A model generated the notes under the pieces. That model made no database searches, was not told where the DNA came from, and was given only the letters and a program-made list of their open reading frames with translations. A program made the translations under genes and the position numbers. A DNA stretch of 64,000 nt from Mermis nigrescens (lineage: Eukaryota > Nematoda > Enoplea > Mermithida > Mermithidae): the NCBI GenBank assembly GCA_036768485.1, contig JAVLUZ010000651.1, forward strand, positions 372,001 to 436,000, read 5' to 3'. This document shows, piece by piece, positions 12,105 through 22,639 of the stretch; the first letter of the stretch is position 1, and the number at the start of each line of letters is the position of its first letter.

Positions 12105-12851
12105 TTTGGGGAAGTTACCTATGCATGCCAGTGAAAGTTGAAAGAATCTACTGAAAATTAGACTTGCGCCAAGAACGCATAAAATCGAAGTATATTCTGC
12201 GAGGTGATAATTCAACGGACAATCTCTTTAACAAATTTCATTTTCTACATAAAACCTGTGCAGAACAGTATACATAGATGCAAAATACGCTTCGGGTTGT
12301 TTAAAGACTAAAAATGGAGTCTTTAAACCGTGCGTTTGGGACTAAATTGATTAATTAAAATTGTGAAATTCGGCGGAAATTGTTATGCGATTTTTGGCTA
12401 AAAAAGCAAAGGGGGAAGTAAAGGGAGAAATCATTCTCGTATTTCATTAAGGGCCTGATAAGGAACCTTGATGTGTTTTAATAACAGATTTATTCGCCTA
12501 TCAATGTTAATTTTCTCTGACATTTAGTTAATCGTCAATTGCTTCATGAGTAAATTATGGCAAGCAAGCGCACCATGCAAAGTATCGTTTTTTGGTCAGT
12601 GATCGTTTTTTCCTATGAATAAGCTATTCATACTAATTTGTACGTTGGAGGAGCAACTCCATCCTGCAGGCCTCTGAATATACTTCGATTTTATGCGTTT
12701 TAGTGGGAGTCTAATTTTTAGTTGATTCTTTCAACTTTCACAGGCATGCATAGATAACTTTTCCCTAGTTTCCTCTTTTTATATCCTAAATGACGCGTAA
12801 TTTCCAAGTATATTCGTCCTTTTTGTTCTATTGGATCATTTTTGGTTGCTA
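12105..12851. mobile_element. Long-TIR foldback element (CTAGCAAAG family), left end truncated
   Basis: The right arm (about 12665-12851: GAATATACTTCGATTTTATG, then CCAAGTATATTCGTCC, TTCTATTGGATCATTTTTGG) pairs with a left arm at about 12110-12210 (AAAATCGAAGTATATTCTGC). Other copies are at 24842, 52806 and 59488. It ends about 80 bp upstream of the V-ATPase F start codon, so it could carry part of that gene's promoter; this is inference only. Confidence 0.65.
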
Positions 12852-12931
12852 TATTTCTGTCTATTTGCTCTTACTACCTGCTGTGCTAAGAATAGCTCGT
12901 TTATTTTAAAGGAACATCTGTATAAATATTT

Positions 12932-13099
12932 ATGGCAAGTATTCCAGCTTCGGTTGTACAAAAGGGTCGTCTTATAGCTATCATAGGCGATGAGGACACT
13001 TGCGTTGGATTTTTATTAGGTGGAATCGGTGAACTAAATAAAGCCAGACAGCCGAATTATATGGTTGTCAACAAGAACACGAGTGTACATGAAATTGAA
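12932..13099 (+). CDS. ATP6V1F: V-type proton ATPase subunit F, exon 1
   Basis: Codes for residues 1-56 of the V-ATPase F subunit (Vma7 family), a small stalk protein of the cytosolic V1 sector that couples ATP hydrolysis to proton pumping into endosomes, lysosomes and other acidic compartments. Visible hallmarks are the Rossmann-like start [12 protein letters not shown], the strongly conserved [11 protein letters not shown], and the stretch ending VHEIE. The ATG at 12932 is the first in frame and gives a normal N-terminus. The exon closes on a whole codon at 13099 and is followed by the donor GTAGGT (13100). Joined to 20476-20688 it gives a 126-residue protein, close to the roughly 120 usual for the family. 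An upstream non-coding exon is possible. Confidence 0.95.
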
Positions 13100-13986
13100 G
13101 TAGGTTGATGTGTTACTTTTAAAAATGCGCCCTGTTTACAGTTATCGCCTCGAAATTTGAATACTTAGCAACCCTAAAAAATTTCTAAGGATTGTTTGAC
13201 TACCGTCAAAAGGTTCAAAACAGAAATGTTGAAAGATAGACGTCCTGCGCCCTACGTTATAGCATAGGCCTGTTAATCCTTTCCTTAGCAAACCTTAAGG
13301 AGCGTTGAGTCTTCAAATTTTGCGACGGAAACTGTAGTAGACAACGTTACTACTCGGAACACAGGCTTGGGGAATCTCAAACATTGTTCTGAGCATGCAT
13401 AAACAGCGCCTAAATTCTAAGGAGTTCAAAGGATTTTATAGGTTAAAAAAGTGCTAGAAAAAAATTTTTTAAAGAAGGTAAAAAAATTATCTTTGACGTT
13501 TCGTATCTTGACTTATCCATTGGCACAAAAAATTGTGAAAAAAAACGAAAAATCCTTATGGTTCGAAATTTCGAAAATGTTTACATATACAGTTCTTGTC
13601 ACGGAAATTGCAAACGCAGCACCGCTGTGATTTACTATGATTGACCAACTACAGTAGAACGTAAGCGCTTTTACCATAGCCACGCGTGTTCGGCCATAGA
13701 AAGATTGCATTCGGCATTAGTAGATTGCAGCTAGCATATTGCGTTATTTGTCACACAAACGGTAAAAGAATTTCTCAATCTGCTTTGATTTTTTGCATGC
13801 ATGCGTCTCAAAAGTGTGTGCATGCTGCAGGTCCAGTCCGAGAAAAAGATAAAAATAGATTGGAATTTTCGTGCATATCATTATAATTCTCATTTCCTCC
13901 ATTGGAATCTCATCCTAAGAGATAATGGGCATAAAAATGGAAGAAAATAGTATTCATCAATCGAGTCAATTGCATATTGCTCTGCC

Positions 13987-15165
13987 CAGGGGCGTAACCA
14001 GGGGGGGCGGGGGGGCCCGGGCCCCCCCCCCCGAAACAAAAAAATAATTTTTTAAAAGCAAAGGGGGGACCCTTTGCTTTTTCTTCAAGTGGAAGTGGAA
14101 ACGGATTGTGGACAGCCATAATGCGTTTTTAGCACACTTTTTAGCTTCTCAACTCAAAATTTTCCGGCGACTTTGCGCCGAATTTCTCATGTTCTGTTTT
14201 CTTACCTTAGAAGACTAGATTTTACTTTACAATAACAAATTTGTCAAAATTTTCGGCGCTTCGCGCTGGTCGCGCTGGATTTCTCATGTTTTATCTCTTT
14301 TCTTACCTTAGAAGCCCAGATTTTACTTAAAAATAGCGTATTTGTCAAAAATTTTCGGCGCTTTGCGCTGAATTTCTTATGTTCTATGTTTTTTCTTACC
14401 TTAGAAGACTAGATTTTACTTTACAATAACGAATTTTTAAAAATTGTCGGCGCTTCCGCGCTCTATTTCTCATGTTCTATCTTTTTCTTACCTTAGAAGC
14501 CCAGATTTTACTTAAAAATAGCGTATTTGTCAAAAAATTTTGGCGCTTCGCGCGGATTTCTTATGTTCTATGTTTTTTCAACCTTAGAAGCCCAGATTTT
14601 ACTTAAAAATAACGAATTTGTCAAAAATTTTCGGCGCTTCGCGCCGGATTTCTTATGTTCTATGTTTTTTCTTACCTTAGAAGACTAGATTTTACTTTAC
14701 AATAACGAATTTGTCAAAATTTTCGGCAGCTTCGCGCTGGATTTCTCATGTTCTATCTTTTTTCTTACCTTAGAAGCCCAGATTTTACTTAAAAATAGTG
14801 TATTTGTCAAAAATTTTCGGCGCTTCGCGCCGATTTATCATGTTCTGAATTAGTTTTCTTAACAAAACTGCAAAATTAAATGCAAAGAAAAGAATTTCGA
14901 AATATTTTTTGGAGTCAATCTTTAATTTGATATTGAGAAATCAGTCATACCGGTAGGTTAAAAAGATAGATTTTTCTATCCAAATCTGGAATAAAGCAAG
15001 AAAATTTTTGAATTTTTTTCAAATTTTTTACTCCACCATAATATAGATCTTGTCGAGGAACCGCTCAAAAATGCCATTATTTTCGCGTATCTCCTAATGG
15101 TTCCCGAGATATAGGACTTCAAAAATTTTGGCCCCCCCCGAAATAAAATCCTGGTTACGCCCCTG
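13987..15165. mobile_element. hAT element, 1179 bp, nested in foldback arm
   Basis: Starts CAGGGGCGTAACCAGG and ends CCTGGTTACGCCCCTG, a classic hAT terminus, with perfect TSD GCTCTGCC at 13979-13986 and 15166-15173. The empty target site is preserved in the opposite arm (about 16785-16800, GGCAGAGC), confirming the insertion. Most of its length is the tandem array at 14150-14850. Confidence 0.93.
14150..14850. repeat. ~93-bp satellite with alternating subtypes inside a hAT
   Basis: CCTTAG occurs at 14205, 14306, 14399, 14489, 14582, 14675 and 14768 (periods 101, 93, 90, 93, 93, 93). Units carry GGCGCTTCGCGCCGG-type palindromes followed by TTTCTCATGTTCTAT. Two subtypes (AAGACTAGATTTTACTTTAC and AAGCCCAGATTTTACTTAAA) mostly alternate, a dimeric higher-order pattern. 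Confidence 0.88.
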
Positions 15166-15289
15166 GCTCTGCCGCAGAAGAGCATTTTAAAATTAATTTC
15201 CTGCTGAGAACGTTTGGCGTTTTAAAACAAATTCATCGCCAATGAAGAGCAAAAGATTTAAAAATCAAATAGACCCAGGGAATTCGAGC

Positions 15290-16700
15290 AAAATCTTTGT
15301 GAGCTTGTGTATTAAAATATCGGGAGGTAAAAATTTGTTGATGTTTTCAAGCCTTGCCTTTATTACATTCTTTAGGCGTATGTCCACTGAATAGAATAAA
15401 TACAAAATGGTAGATACGCATATATAAGAACTTTAATTGAACAAGAAAAATTGCGAAGAAAGCTGGCTGGTCAGAATAAAATTTGCGCGAAATAATAGAA
15501 CGGCGATATTTTTGAACTATATGCTTGCCTGAGGAGACAGACACTATGTGATATATTTCACTTCTGAAACTGAATATATTATTGATGTACATATCATAAA
15601 TAAATGTAAAAAGCGAAGATACAAAATATTTTTGAAAGCGGATAATGAGGAACTTTTTATCAATTTTGTAGTTTAAAGGCATAATGATATTTATTATTTA
15701 GTTTATTTTATGTAACAAAAATTGTAAATATCCAGCACCTAAATTCTAGGAGGTCAGAATGAGGTAAATCGCCAAAAATATAACTAAAAATAGAATTCTG
15801 GGGTCTACAGTAATTTGGAGGAATATGTATTTCAACTTCTGGGGTCACAGCCCCCATGGCCATTTGTGGCCAGAAGGAAGGAGCATCAACAGTGTTTTTA
15901 ATACAATATTGTTTAGGTTTCATCCCACCAGAATCCCCATACTGTGCTGGTATGACATATGATTAATTTTATTATTCTTTTCAGAACTATAAAGGAATCG
16001 AATAAAGATTTATCATTAATTAATTGATTCATTCATTTTAAAATAATTTTAAATATCAATTTTCAAATTCCTGTCTAGTCGTATTCCATGTCAGTTCCCC
16101 TCTAATATTACTAATTGTATCATTATGTAAATTTTAATGTAGAATTATGTAATAAAAGTATAATTATTTTATCCAATCACTTCAAACGCTTATTTAGTTC
16201 AATTTTTTCAACAGAATAGATTTTCGTTCTTCCATGCCTGTGTCAAAAGAACGGCCAGCTTGGCTATTTTTATCTTTTTGATTTACGCTGGCGCGCTCGT
16301 ATCACTCTCCGATTGGTTAAAGAAAAAGACACGCATACCGTATGTTTGTATTATTACACATTAAGAAGGTCATCTCATTCTACTATCCGCGATCCACTAT
16401 GGATGATGTACAATTAATTTGCAAAACTATTTTTCATCTGTATTTCACTATTTTGTTAAATTTTCTATCTAGCTTAGAGCTTACAGTCACTATTCATTCT
16501 CTCTTCCCAATTTCGCAATATAATAGTGAAAGATATGGTTTGTAGAAGAATGAAAATACCTTTTTAAAAACCTTTTTGTCCAAAAGATAAAAGCAATTTG
16601 CTCTGATTTTATTTATAATTTTGATTTAGTCAAAAAGATGCGCTTTTTTAAATTATATGAATAATGGCAAAAGAAATTTTGGGCCCATATGATTTTTGAA
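15290..16700. other. Loop of foldback element, no gene seen
   Basis: AT-rich sequence between the inverted arms. A short stretch at 15735-15870 (CAGCACCTAAATTCTAGGAG, AGAATTCTGGGGTCTACAG) resembles the short MITE-1b type. Several 60-110 codon ORFs exist but none shows recognisable motifs. Confidence 0.5.
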
Positions 16701-17182
16701 TCTTTTGCTCTTCATTGGCTATGGACTTGTTTTAAAACGCAGAATGCTCTCAGCCTGAAATTAATTTTAAAATGCTCTTTTGCGGCAGAGCAATATGCAA
16801 TTGATCACACACAGGTAATACTATTTTCTTTCATTTTTATGCCCATTATCTCTTAGATAAGATTCCAATGGAGGAAACGAGAATTATAACGATATGCACG
16901 AAAATTCCAATCTATTTTTACCTTTTTCTCGGACTAAACCAGCAGCATGCACGCACTTTTGAGACGCACGCATGCAAAAAATCAAAGCAGATTGAGAATT
17001 TTTTCCCGTTTGTGTGACAAATAACGCAATATGTATGCTAGCTGCAATCTACTAACACCAAACGCAATCTTTTTATGGCCAAACACGCGTGGCTACGGTA
17101 GAAGCGCTTAAGTTCTACTGTAGTTGGTCAATTGTAGTAGATCACAGCAGCGCTGTGTTTGCAATTTCTGTGACAAGAACTG

Positions 17183-17791
17183 TGAGCATTTAGCAATTTT
17201 ACATGATAAAATGATATCTTTTGACATGTTCTGCGTTTTTGGATCTTTTCTACAGCTTGGGTAACTTATTAAAGATAAAATTAATTGATTCGGTAAAACT
17301 TTAATTGACATTTTTGCTGTTCTCCGTTGAAGTTCAGTTTAGATTATGAAAATGTCATACAATGTAGGTTCATAGTTTAACACGGGAATTCCAAAATGTG
17401 TAAGCTAGCTAAAGTCGATCTATCTTTTGTTTTATGAGCCACGACTCTTAAACGTCTAGAAGAAATGGTTGAGGCTTAAACACACTTTTTGAAAAGTACA
17501 GGATTGCAGTGGCAGTGTAGAGTGCGTGGTGTCTAAATAATAAATAATCGGCAATAGTTATCAATTGTCATCGATTTTGAGGGATCCTTTCTATTCACTT
17601 TACACTCCTATTCCCTTACACTTTACTATACTATCATTCTTTTGCTCTCATGTACCTCTCACTTTACTCTCTTATTTTTATTTTTCTATACTTTGGCAAT
17701 TTCGTAGAAGGATGAATATTGCAACTTGAATCTTACTTCTATGAACATGTATCTGTCTTTCGCTGCCTTTTTCCATTTTGACCTTATGCAG
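17183..17791. other. AT-rich intron sequence, nothing recognised
   Basis: Contains a pyrimidine-rich stretch near 17580-17700 (repeated CACTTTACACT/CTTTACTATAC phrases). No gene, RNA or transposon end could be supported. Confidence 0.5.
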
Positions 17792-18520
17792 GCTCGTAAC
17801 CAGGATTTTATTTTGGGAAGAGACGGAAATTTTTGAGGCCAGATATCTCGGGAACCATCAGGAGATAGGCGAAAATAAAGGCAGTTTTAAGCGCATCTCG
17901 GCGAGTTCTATACGATCATAAAGAAAACTTTCAAAAAAATTTTTTCACTCTATATCATATTGATATACAGCAAATTTATAATTTAAGCTGATTTCTCATT
18001 ACTTATTCAACGAATTACTTCTTATCCCTTGCCTTTGTACTTAATCGTTGTGCTTTACAGAGAAAAACAATACAGATAATGAATAATTCGGCGCCAAGCG
18101 CCGAAGAAAATTGACATTTTCTGCTTGTCAACTCCGAATTTGAGCGATTTTGAGCGGGCTAAAAGATAAAACTATATATAAACAATAAGTACGGCGCGGA
18201 GCACCGGAAAAATTTCATGTTTCCCGTGTCATAAGTCAAATTTGAGCTGTTTTGAGTGAGCTAGAGGGCAAAAACTATAGCTAGACAATGAATCCGGTGC
18301 TCAGCGCCGGAAAAAATTGACTTGCTCTGTCTGACTCAAATTTGAGCGATTTTTAGCGGTTTAGAAGACAAAACTATACATAAACAATAAATCCGGCGTG
18401 AAACGCAGGAAAATTTTAAGTTTGATAGCTCGAAAGTACGCGAAAAACCTGTTCTGGCGGTGTTTCAGATGCACTTCGCCAATCTTTCATTTTTTCCTCT
18501 TATGGGCCCTTGGGAGGAAC
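17792..18520. mobile_element. hAT copy of the 9150 family, right end missing
   Basis: Starts CAGGCTCGTAACCAGGATTT, continues GGCCAGATATCTCGGGAACC as in the related element at 9150, and contains at least four ~105-bp units with boxes TTCGGCGCCAAGCGCCG (18088), CGGCGCGGAGCACCGG (18193), GGTGCTCAGCGCCGG (18296) and a decayed one near 18392. The expected inverted terminus on the right was not found. Confidence 0.65.
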
Positions 18521-19211
18521 AAAAAATGTAAAATTAATGCAATTATTTATTTAATGTATATGAAATTATAAGTAAACTTGGAGCTGATATTTAAGCAACA
18601 GTTTCTCTCTACAGCTGCAATTGTTATCATTTGTTTCCGATTTACAATTGTGAGTAATTTAGATTTTTTGACTCAGCCTATTTTTTAAAACAAAAAATAC
18701 GATCAAGTCGAATAAATTAGAAAATGTTTCAAGCTATACACACATGCACACTGAGGGTATGATGGGGTATCCCCATACCACGACTTTTGAAAGGCATACT
18801 CCCTCAGGCCATCTGCGAACCAAAACTTATTTTAGGAATTACATGCACTGTATGGAAATTCTGGGGGTGAAAACCTAAAGTGCCTTTTTTGGGCCCAAAA
18901 ATGGCCGGTAAGCGTTAAAAAACATCGTTTTTTCGCGTTTCTGACGATACTCCATCCTTCTAGAGCATGAAATCATGAAAAAATTTCGAGAAAAGTCGAA
19001 TAAATTGACCAATATATCGCTTAAAACATGAATATATGTTGGCGATTTTGAGCAAATAGATAGCCAAAAACCCTCAAAAAGACACTTTTTCTACCAATTT
19101 TCAGGTAAATTTAGGAAACTTTTGAAAAATCGCCAATTCTGGGGGTGAAAAATGATTCTGCGGGGGCTGAAAACCCCCAAACCCCCTTCCAAGATCATGT
19201 ATGGTTGTGAC
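18521..19211. other. Repeat-derived sequence without a clear element boundary
   Basis: Includes GAGGGTATGATGGGGTATCC and ATGGCCGGTAAGCG phrases related to GGGG/ATGGCC-rich repeats at about 1240-1760, 4800-5080 and 39290-39680. No gene signal. Confidence 0.4.
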
Positions 19212-19475
19212 CATAGGTTGGCGGCGTCAAAGTTTTGGGCGGGTGTAAGATTTTTTCAAAGGTCAAAAAATGGCCTTAAAAATGGTGCAATGGGAAAAAA
19301 CACAATTTTTCAAGGTTTCTCATCGAGCACTATCCATTGGCATCAAAAAATTGTGGGAAAAAACGAAAAAAAATTTCAAAAATTGAAATCTGTGGGTATT
19401 TTGATTTCTGGGGGGTATTTTGGTTTCTCGGGGTGGGGGGAGTGCATACCCCCAAACTCCCCAGGCCCAGGTATG
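19212..19475 (+). mobile_element. MITE-1 copy in ATP6V1F intron
   Basis: CATAGGTTGGC to GGCCCAGGTATG with perfect TSD GTTGTGAC at 19204-19211 and 19476-19483. Full-length body including TCCATTGGCATCAAAAAATT. Confidence 0.92.
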
Positions 19476-19569
19476 GTTGTGACGGGGGATGAGGAACGAC
19501 AAAAATATCTAAAAAATCAACATAAGCTAATCATTTCTAGCGCCATAATTAGCCGTAAAAAATAATCAC

Positions 19570-20460
19570 TCACCTTCCCCCACTCCTCCCCAAGAAAACT
19601 TAGATTACTCCCCTTCCAGAACTTTTGACCGTGTGCATGTGTTAAGCTATTGAATTGTAAAGAAAGAAGATAATAACATGTCCTTCAAACATAGTATGGA
19701 TTACGATAAGAGGCCGAATCCGGGCTTATCTTATTTCGCCTTTCACTGTTTTCTTTTTTTGCAAAATCATATATGTTCAATATTAGTGGAATAGGATTGG
19801 CGTGCGACGTGGAAATTTATTAATTAAAGAATAATTAAAAAAGGGACGAACGTTGATATTGGCACAGAAACGAAATCGGACGGATCTTGATTGAATAACG
19901 ACGTGAATAACTCGTAACTCGAGAGAGAGAATCCGTCCGAGGGTTGTGGGGGAGAACTTTTAGACGAGAAAAAGTGCCCCAGGGCCCGAGAGTAGTCGTG
20001 CATTTTTAGATATTTTAAGAGTTTGAGTTTGTATGTTCGTGTGCTAAACGGAAATGGTAGATTAATGACTCCACGTGCGTTTGGAGGCGGCGTGTCTTTG
20101 TTCTGACTAGCTTTCACAGAGTTCACGTGCAATTATGAGACTTGAAACGATGTTGAAGGTGTGTTATGACAGAGAGTTTGGATTTGATGTATGTCTTCCG
20201 AAATCGTGAGGATTAAAATAGTCTGATAATAAAGAGTTAAAATAATAGCCTAAGGGTACGAATAGAATATTATGTATGTATTTATCGTATATACTTTTAT
20301 GCTAATTAAATTCTGTTACATTAGGATTTATTTAAACTTGTACGTTACGTTTTATTTATTTAATTTAATTTTGTTTTATCTTACACTTTACGTTTCACTT
20401 TGCAATAAAAATATTCAATTTACACTTTAAACGTTTGAATCAGCAGTTTATCTGTTAATC
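19570..20460. other. Non-repetitive intron segment with paired arms
   Basis: Unlike its surroundings this segment matches none of the repeat families seen here. CGGACGGAT (about 19878) and ATCCGTCCG (about 19931) can form a 9-bp stem around a ~45-nt loop, followed by CCCCAGGGCCCGAG. Beyond about 20150 it becomes AT-rich. It may be a structured RNA, an unrecognised element or neutral sequence; a 102-codon minus-strand ORF here has no motif I recognise. Confidence 0.3.
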
Positions 20461-20475
20461 GACAATTCGTATCAG

Positions 20476-20688
20476 GATTGTTTCCGTAATTTCGTTAATC
20501 GCAACGATATCGCGATCGTTATGATAAATCAGCACGTGGCTGATCAAATTCGCTACGCAGTCGATAGTCACACGAAAAGTATACCGGCTGTGCTAGAAAT
20601 ACCATCAAAGGATCATCCGTATGATCCATCCAAGGATTCCATATTGCATCGAGCCAGGGGCATGTTTAATCCGGAAGAATTCCGTTGA
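20476..20688 (+). CDS. ATP6V1F: V-type proton ATPase subunit F, exon 2
   Basis: Terminal coding exon, 70 residues plus stop TGA, entered in phase 0 after the acceptor TATCAG. It continues directly from VHEIE with DCFRNFVNR, as in animal F subunits. Conserved features follow: a hydrophobic strand ([14 protein letters not shown]), [16 protein letters not shown], then a KDSIL-RARGMF motif near the C-terminus. This C-terminal part is the segment that in known structures inserts into the A3B3 ring interface with subunit D (family knowledge). No AATAAA was seen in the 230 bp after the stop. Confidence 0.95.
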   Translation, partial: DCFRNFVNRNDIAIVMINQHVADQIRYAVDSHTKSIPAVLEIPSKDHPYDPSKDSILHRARGMFNPEEFR

Positions 20689-20919
20689 AATTTTCCATCT
20701 TACTGTATGGTCTTATTGTATTCTCGATCTTACTGTATTTTTGACTTAATGTCGTCTGGTTCCGTTGTAAAGCGCTTATTGTGATAAGTTAGTTTATTTT
20801 AAAGTGCGCGTATCGTTCTATTAGACGGAATCGTAGGAACTGTACTCCTAAGAACCTTATCAGCTACAGTAAGCTGTCGACGGCTGGTTGGTTAATTATA
20901 TATTTGCAAATATATTAAC

Positions 20920-21145
20920 TATAGTCCGTTTCATTAAACTGAGGTTTTTGAAAAAATTTAAAGTGCCTGCAAAAGCGGTACAAACTTACAGTATAGTTGT
21001 GATATTCTACAGTATATCGAGTTATGGTGAGACGCTTGCTATTGCCAAAGCGGCTTGCTGCATCAAAAGTTTTAACCACTTTTGTAGCCTGATTCATGCG
21101 GATTAAATTAAAAAGAAAACCTCAAATTTAAATGAAGCAGACTAA
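20920..21145. mobile_element. TAGTCYRTTTC-family MITE
   Basis: Begins CTATAGTCCGTTTCATTAAA and ends TTTAAATGAAGCAGACTA, inverted termini of about 20 bp. The body includes GCAAAAGCGGT and CCACTTTTGTAGCCTGATT, shared in inverted arrangement with the copy at 30356. Lies about 230 bp downstream of the ATP6V1F stop. Confidence 0.7.
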
Positions 21146-21227
21146 TCTTTTTTTGCACCATTTCGGTAAGAAGTTAGCTCATGTAAGGCCTACATATCCT
21201 TAATAACTGGAGGATGAGGATTCCCAG

Positions 21228-21470
21228 TCAGGCACGTAACAGCTCAAAATTTTGGGCGGGGTGGGATGGTCGGCCATTTTAAGGGGAGGGGATGGGTAAA
21301 AGACATCCCGTTTTTGGTCAAAAATGGCAAAAAACATCTCTGGGAGAATAGGTGGTGAATCGACTTTGGGTAGAATGTCTCCCATACGGCATACCTGTCT
21401 GCAGGCAAAGTCGGTCATTTCTATCATGTCTCAAAGGCTGCTATTTTTTTACCCAATTTCTCTACAAAAC
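21228..21470. mobile_element. Repeat fragment with CAGGCACGTAAC terminus
   Basis: CAGGCACGTAACAGCTCAAA at 21231 looks like a hAT-type end; the interior GGCCATTTTAAGGGGAGGGG and GGTCAAAAATGGCAAAAAAC is shared with repeats at 39470-39660 and 48821. A related terminus in the opposite direction is at about 30163-30177. A TSD was not found. Confidence 0.4.
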
Positions 21471-21479
21471 AGTCATACC

Positions 21480-21654
21480 CATACGTGGGCAGCATGGAAA
21501 TTCTGGGGGTGCAACATTTTTCAAAGGTAAAAAATACACCATTTTTCGACGTTTCTCATCAAGCGCTATCCATTGGCATCAAAAAATTGCGAAAAAGACG
21601 ACTGGGGGTATCTCGGTTTTTCGGGGTGCATACCCCTCCCCACGCCCAGGTGTG
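21480..21654 (+). mobile_element. MITE-1 copy, internally deleted
   Basis: CATACGTGGGCAGC to CGCCCAGGTGTG with perfect TSD GTCATACC at 21472-21479 and 21655-21662. Only 175 bp, missing the GGCCTTAAAAATGGTGGTAT segment. Confidence 0.9.
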
Positions 21655-21789
21655 GTCATACCTTATAAAGCTGTTGCGTTTGAAATTTTTGAGAGCAAAT
21701 GCTTTTCAATGGGTTTGATCTATACTTAGAAATCATATTTCGTAGTTAATACAGCTATTACGTCAAAGGAATTTACCCTGGCTATCTGC

Positions 21790-21953
21790 AGTTTGTTTCA
21801 CGCAAGTTCGGTCATAAATTTTAAAACTATTTCCGACAGTAAGCTGACAGATTGCGATTATAGCATTGAGTTACATATTATCGTAACCCTCCGCATATTG
21901 TCGATGAAAATTCTTAAAATTTATGCACAAAGTTATGTGAAACAGACTATAGC
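21790..21953. mobile_element. TAGTCYRTTTC-family MITE
   Basis: Starts TTTGTTTCACGCAAGTTCGG and ends AAGTTATGTGAAACAGACTA. Interior CCGACAGTAAGCTGACAGAT is shared with the copy at 61058, which abuts an exon. Confidence 0.65.
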
Positions 21954-22639
21954 TTGTCGCAGAGTTTACAATATAACTGTTAAGATGCAGCTCGTTCTAC
22001 CTTGTGCGCTTGCTTGCTTGCATGTAAATCGTTTTCTATTTATCATATTCTTATTGTGTAAAATCGGTGTTTAATAAAATCAATTATATGTGTTCGCATC
22101 AGCGCGATGTGAATCGTAATTTAGGACATGACATTTCGTTTCAGAAGAAGTTTAAAGCTCTAACTTATGCAGCCCGATTCTTGATGAATACTGGACTTAT
22201 AGGTACTAACATATTTGCTTCCTGAGTTCTAAGAGGGCTTTGGTTGAAGGGTTGGTAGTGTGCGGTGGTATGGACCTCTAATAGGATTCCGTTCTTATTA
22301 TAAATTCTGTTTTTCATAATGTGAACATCACTAGTGTTGTAAAAGATATCTTTCTCTTTTAGCAAGATAAAGATAAAGATATCTTGATCTTGACGATTTC
22401 TTTATTTTAACTTTATTTTTATCTTTTAGGAAAATCACAGGCTATCTTTATCTTTTTGATAGGAATTTATCTTGCTAAAAAAGAAAGTATGTACATAAGT
22501 TAGCACGTAATCCAAAATGCAGGTTTGACGTTATATACATTTAGACGGATTCAAGTTTTACTGTGATACAAGAGAAAAAGAAAACGATTGTTTAAACCCT
22601 ACGAATTGCGGCCCAAACTAATGCCTGTATATCGAGGGT

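Larger units (their letters stand above)
13590..17182. mobile_element. Foldback element with ~500-bp inverted arms
   Basis: The left arm starts CAGTTCTTGTCACGGAAATT; the right arm ends with its complement, GACAAGAACTG. Arms run about 13590-13986 plus 15174-15290 on the left (split by a hAT) and about 16700-17182 on the right, with high identity (for example GCATGCATGCGTCTCAAAAG against CTTTTGAGACGCACGCATGC). The loop (15290-16700) holds only short ORFs and no recognisable transposase. TSD not resolved. Confidence 0.75.
13100..20475 (+). other. ATP6V1F intron, 7.4 kb, filled with transposons
   Basis: Bounded by GTAGGT at 13100 and the acceptor CGTATCAG ending at 20475; phase 0. It holds a foldback element (13590-17182) with a nested hAT, a truncated hAT (17792 on), one MITE-1 copy (19212-19475), and AT-rich remainder. 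13100-13500 has no recognised feature. A MITE-1 fragment (TATCCATTGGCAC, then AAAAAATTGTGAAAAAAAAC) sits at 13513-13548. Confidence 0.9.

Noticed and set aside
15347..16545. Transposase gene in the foldback loop
   Set aside because: ORFs of 60-110 codons carry no DDE, BED or dimerisation motif and are AT-biased like the surroundings.
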